Positions 46,027-64,000 of a stretch of 64,000 nt of DNA are shown piece by piece. Below the pieces are notes generated by a model, which was not told the DNA's origin, did no database searches, and was given only the letters and a program-made list of their open reading frames with translations. Source of the DNA: Gigantopelta aegis (Eukaryota > Mollusca > Gastropoda > Neomphalida > Peltospiridae); contig NC_054704.1 in assembly GCF_016097555.1 (NCBI RefSeq), positions 2,094,961 to 2,158,960 of the forward strand, read 5' to 3'. The translations under genes were made by a program, and so were the position numbers. Position 1 is the stretch's first letter. Each line of letters begins with the position of its first letter.

Positions 46027-46307
46027 GGGCTAGCAAAAACCACGGTGATCAGTTGTGGGTGGATGCACTCACGAACCAATTTTAAAATAGCTGTTTACGA
46101 ACACTGAGCATATCCTTGCCAACTGGTAGCTCATATATGTCAAGTTTAACAATGAAACATAGAAAACAAGTTTCATTTAAAAATAAAGATGATAAAAGTG
46201 CATAAAACCTCAAAATATGGTTCAACATTAAACATTATTTTAGTCAGTGATGTATCATATTGAGTAATGGCCTCTGAATGTCTACCAAAAAACCTTTTTG
46301 AAAGCCT

Positions 46308-46373
46308 TCAAGAGACATCCAATAGCTGAATAATAAATCAATGTGCTCTAGTGGTGTCGTTAAACAAAAACTT
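46308..46373 (+). mobile_element. SINE tail fragment
   Basis: Reads gacatccaatagctgaataa then tgctctagtggtgtcgttaa, a SINE 3' end. Confidence 0.75.
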
Positions 46374-46659
46374 TTCATGGATACTTAAATATCATAAAAC
46401 TATCTTATGAAATATGTGTGCCACAATGATAATGTGTGAAATCAATATAAATGTCCTAAGATATTTCAAAACTGGCCATGGCGAGATGTAGCTAGAATAG
46501 AAGGCATATTACTCCAACATGAAGTGAAAATTTATAACTGGAATATTGAACTGTTTCCCCTTTCGTCAGAGAGCTTAGTTTGAGGCCAGTGTTGATTTGA
46601 ATCTCTATCAATCAACTATTTGACACGTACTTACATCCACTGAAGGTTCAAGCACGTTT

Positions 46660-47120
46660 GTTCGGTACATTCACCGATTCCCCAGTGGATGTGTCCATGA
46701 CCTGGGATTTGAATCTCTATGTACATTCACCGATTCCCCAGTGGATGTGTCCAAGACAAGGGATTTGAATCTCTATGTACATTCACCGATTCCCCAGTGG
46801 ATGTGTCCAAGACAATGGATTTGAATATCTATGTACATTCACCGATTCCCCAGTGGATGTGTCCAAGACAAGGGAATGGAATCTCTATGTACATTCACCG
46901 ATTCCCCAGTGGATGTGTCCAAGACAAGGGATTTGAATCTCTATGTACATTCACCGATTCCCGTGGATGTGTCCAAGACAAGGGATTTGAATCTCTATGT
47001 ACATTCACCGATTCCCCAGTGGATGTGTCCAAGACAAGGGATTTGAATATCTATGTACATTCACCGATTCCCCAGTGGATGTGTCCAAGACAAGGGATTT
47101 GAATCTCTATGTACATAGAC
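46660..47120 (+). repeat. ~56-bp minisatellite, eight copies
   Basis: Unit gtacattcaccgattcccca + gtggatgtgtccaagacaag + ggatttgaatctctat. Open frames inside it are due to the repeat. Confidence 0.9.
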
Positions 47121-47199
47121 CAAGGCATGAAACTACGACAGCAACACTGAGCAAGCAGTGAATTTGACCACTAATCTCTAAAATAGTTGATAACTCAGG

Positions 47200-47360
47200 T
47201 GCGTGTGCAGAGATATTAACAGGGCAAGGTCTAGAATGTGGTGAGTGAAGTGCATAGGTGTAAAGTGTATTTTTTATTTTTTTATTTTTTTAAAGATGGA
47301 AAATGTGTTTCGTTTGGGAGGGGGTTTTGACACCCGAAATCCTCTCACTGCATGCGCACT
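47200..47360. mobile_element. Short TIR element, second copy of the family at 35370
   Basis: Starts ggtgcgtgtgcag and ends with the near-complement ctgcatgcgcac. Inside: gtgagtgaagtgcataggtg and a T-run, then gggagggggttttgacaccc. Confidence 0.55.
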
Positions 47361-50300
47361 TATAAAACACTTGTTTTGGAGAAACTTGACTGCTGTGATG
47401 GCAGTATTCAAGATGGTACCTGAGATCACAGGCACCTGATAGCGATTCATTACTGCATGTCATCACAGCTGTATTTATTCCAGTGAGCACTGCCCTGTGC
47501 TAGTTTTAATTTAGTAGACTAGTCTGGGAGTGGCAGTCCTCTTATGCAATGTAAGAAGGAAGTACATGTACTGTCCAGTAAAGGACCTGCTCGAGAGTGG
47601 TCGTCCTATAAACGATGCACTAGTTACATGTAGATTCAAACAATCAACTACTATTATGTGTAGAAATACAGTCTTGATCATGGATAATGGTTTTCTATTC
47701 TCATTACTTCCACCCATTAGCAGCAAGAGGTGTCTCATATTCAATGCAGACAGGATGGTACAAACCATGTTGTTTGGTTGTTTAGTAAAAAGACACAACA
47801 ACCAATGTTTTGGCCAAAAAAAACAATTTATATTCAATAATGTGTTGTCATATAAAATAAAATAATACAGGAATAAAATACTGCAGTAATTAAAGAGAAC
47901 ACATCGGCACAAGGATGCCACATGGAATGTTCACATTGTGTACAACTGTAATATTCCTCATACCATATAAATACTAGAAACATTTTTTCTCATTTTGGTT
48001 TCCATTTTTATTAATCCTGTCTAACACACACCAAAAACAACATGGTTACAAGACTGAAACATTGCTTTTTAGTTCACTAATGGAAGTTGTTGTTTTCTTT
48101 TCAAATTCCAATAAATATATTTAACCACACAGGTAAAGCAATATCTGTAACTGTACATACAGATGGCCGAGAACCAAAATTGGTTATGTACAGTCATATT
48201 TTCAAATTAATATGTTTTAACCTTTGAAAAATACTGAAAATCATAAAAGAAAGCAATTTTATTTATTTACTTAACTTCTTTAGTTATCCATCCCTCATAT
48301 TACAAGCATGTCCCCCAAATAATGAACTATATATTCAACAAAAAAGAAGAAAAAAGCCTAAAATAATGAACAACAATAAGTTTTGTAACGAGGGGATATA
48401 ACCAGTTCTTGCCTCTCATTCTTTGATACATTCCACAGCAATAACTCAATACAAGTGGTTTATTTATTTATTTTATATGGCAACAATACCACTCATAATA
48501 CACACTACCCATGCAAATACTGGAAAACTTACTAGGAATTATTGTATTTCAATTTGAATTTAAGCAGAGATAAAGATTCCACCCAAATTATTTAAGCTTG
48601 CATCGGCTTAAAAATGAAAACTGTCATATAAATTACTAACCAAACATGTTGTTACCGTTGCTCATCTATAGAACTGTCATATAAATTACTAACCAAACAT
48701 GTTGTTACTGTTGCTCATCTATAAAACTGTCATATAGATTACTAACCAAACATGTTGTTACTGTTGCTCATCTATAATTCTGTTTATTAATTTTCCAGTG
48801 CAAACATAAATACAATTGGTAATTATACACAGTTTAACAATCACATCTGTAGTGATGTTCCGTACGCTATGTACCAGAGAAAAAAGCACTCCACACAGAT
48901 TTAAACTTAAGCACATAGAGTGACATGGAAAGGCTTAAACACAAGAATTCCCAGTACATGTAATTTATAATAATGATCACAGTCTTAATTAGAAATAAAA
49001 CAACACAAATACAGTCTCAAAAGATGGACATTTAAGTAAATACAATAATAAAATAAGCTGGTAAATATAAAGGCATCTATGTACAAGATATCACAGTTCA
49101 AATTCAGCAGTATATTCAGTACCTGTTACCATCACTTAAGCTTTTGATCAAAAAATAGTTCAAATTCAGCAGTATATTCAGTACCTGTTATCATCACTTC
49201 AGCTTTTGATCGCCAAATAGTTGAAATTCAGCAGTATATTCAGCACTATTACCATCACTTAAATTGTTGATCGCCAAATGAACAACAAGAAAAAAAGTTC
49301 AATATTGTTAATATATTTTATAATAAAAGCACCAAAAAAAGGTAATTTGGCAATTTATTGACACTTTGGGGGATAAGTCTTTACTTTAGTTGGTTGCATT
49401 TTGTTATTGTTAAGACAAGCTAATTTTACAAAATATTTTTCAATTTTTTTTTTACTAAAAATGTTTTACTGTTTAGGTGCAATTCTACGCCATTATGGAA
49501 TGACAAATAAGTAAAACATCTCCATTTACCAAAATACATCCACATAATGCACTATTTTCTTTACTTTCTATTGATTACGTTGTACACTAGACCCATGGCT
49601 ATGATAAGGAGTTAAGGAAATTCAAACACATTTTCATGTATTCCACAAGTCAATGACTGAATGTGCTGTTATAGAGTGGCAACTATAATCTTAAAATTAA
49701 AGTGAAAAGTGATGTTACATAATGATATGTCAGTCGTATCAGTGATGAGTTAACAACAAACAAATGTCACTGTTTATGCTGTAAAACTTTAAGAACAGAC
49801 ACTTTTGCATAGGTTGACATGTAACAACACCTGAAGCAGTCGCAAAAAGTAATAAAAACCCCTTTCTTTTTGGGAAAATATGACCCCTGGGGACAATTTG
49901 CGTGGAACTGCCCTTAGCTTAATGTGTCGAGGGTATTCCTCCTTCTTTCAGTACAAATCTACAATATCCACATCTATTAAGCATTTAAATTTGTAAGTTA
50001 TAGACACACTTTATGTATACAGTTTACAAAGTGCTGCATTCCCCAAATGGAGAATGATAACCAAATATTAACTAAAAAAATACATTCACTTGTACATACG
50101 TGTTTCTTTGGCAGATAATAATTATAAAGGCAGTTTCTATAAAATAATGCTTATCTGGGAAATGTGAAAACACTTTTGGTCTTTGGATATATGTAGAAGA
50201 GACAACGGCAACTAGACTAGTGTAATGACACTTTGAGAAAATATAAATATTTTGTTTGTAAATTACAAGAAATTTAAACACACCTGTATATTTCTCTCAC

Positions 50301-50640
50301 CACCATCTCGGTTTATAAAATAGACTACAATGGTTTGAAGTTTTTACAAATGGCCTGATTTTATTTTAATAACTTCGATTTTCATGTGTCCATTTCATTC
50401 AGAATCACTGGCAACTTTAAAAAATAATAAAATCCAAAAGCATGTATTAACAAAACTTTCACTAATTATAGTTCCATTCATTTTTTATTATATATTAAAT
50501 ATAAAAATACATGTCTATTTTTTTGGCCAAAAAGCTGAAAATAATATGTAATTTAATAACAACGTCACAAAATTAATAAACTAAACTGTCACAATATACA
50601 CAGACTGGAGTCCGTCAGTACGACTGACGACCTTATTTGT
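47361..50640. other. AT-rich DNA without recognised genes; two short triplications
   Basis: 48615-48775 holds three copies of a 52-bp unit (aactgtcatataaattacta ...) and 49095-49275 three copies of a ~55-bp unit (aaattcagcagtatattcag ...). A diverged SINE-like piece may lie at 47690-47790. The part next to 50648 is probably the 3' UTR of the coiled-coil gene (minus strand). Confidence 0.5.
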
Positions 50641-50647
50641 CTTCCCC

Positions 50648-63966
<13,319 letters not shown>

Positions 63967-64000
63967 CTACAAATACAACATTACTACAGCTCAGACTAAT

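Noticed and set aside
46719..47102. 127-codon frame with 'MYIHRFPSG' type repeats
   Set aside because: Product of a ~56-bp minisatellite with frame changes between units.

Overview
The window is nuclear DNA of an animal, most likely a marine mollusc. The coding sequence is split by GT-AG introns. The dispersed repeats are tRNA-derived SINEs whose tails (for example gttttgtttaacgacaccac, or their complement) I recall from mollusc genomes; that recall, and therefore the assignment to mollusc, is not provable from the window. Roughly half of the 64 kb is minisatellite DNA.

Layout: 1-3112 is the right-hand part of a decayed DIRS-type (tyrosine-recombinase) retrotransposon. 4330-29485 (+) carries seven exons of a papain-family cysteine peptidase (C1A) with an I29-type propeptide; its N-terminal exons lie left of the window. 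30913-32125 (-) is a dead LINE reverse transcriptase. 33909-37863 (-) holds three phase-compatible exons of a small gene whose last exon looks RRM-like. 38-44 kb is mostly repeats and SINEs. 44690-45655 (+) is an uninterrupted coding exon for a 321-aa protein made of three copies of a beta-rich module. 47-50.6 kb is AT-rich DNA without recognised genes. 50648-63966 (-) holds seven exons of a coiled-coil protein whose N-terminus lies right of the window.

The most striking feature is how minisatellites relate to splice sites. In three unrelated genes on both strands, tandem arrays start or end at exon edges. In many of them the repeated unit is the splice junction itself: the last bases of the exon plus the 5' splice site, or the 3' splice site plus the first bases of the exon. 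Each such intron therefore offers from 4 to about 90 near-identical copies of its own splice site. In one case (53170-54230, minus strand) the unit is 39 bp (13 codons), has no stop, and every donor is in the same phase, so any of about 27 donors could be used and would only change the number of 13-residue repeats in the protein. In most others, use of a wrong copy would introduce a stop codon.

Mobile elements sit inside these arrays: a 592-bp Mutator-like MITE with 111-bp inverted repeats and a 9-bp target duplication, two copies of a 446-bp element, a deleted pogo-like transposon at a TA site, and SINEs. Because the flanking arrays are known, the empty sites can be read directly.
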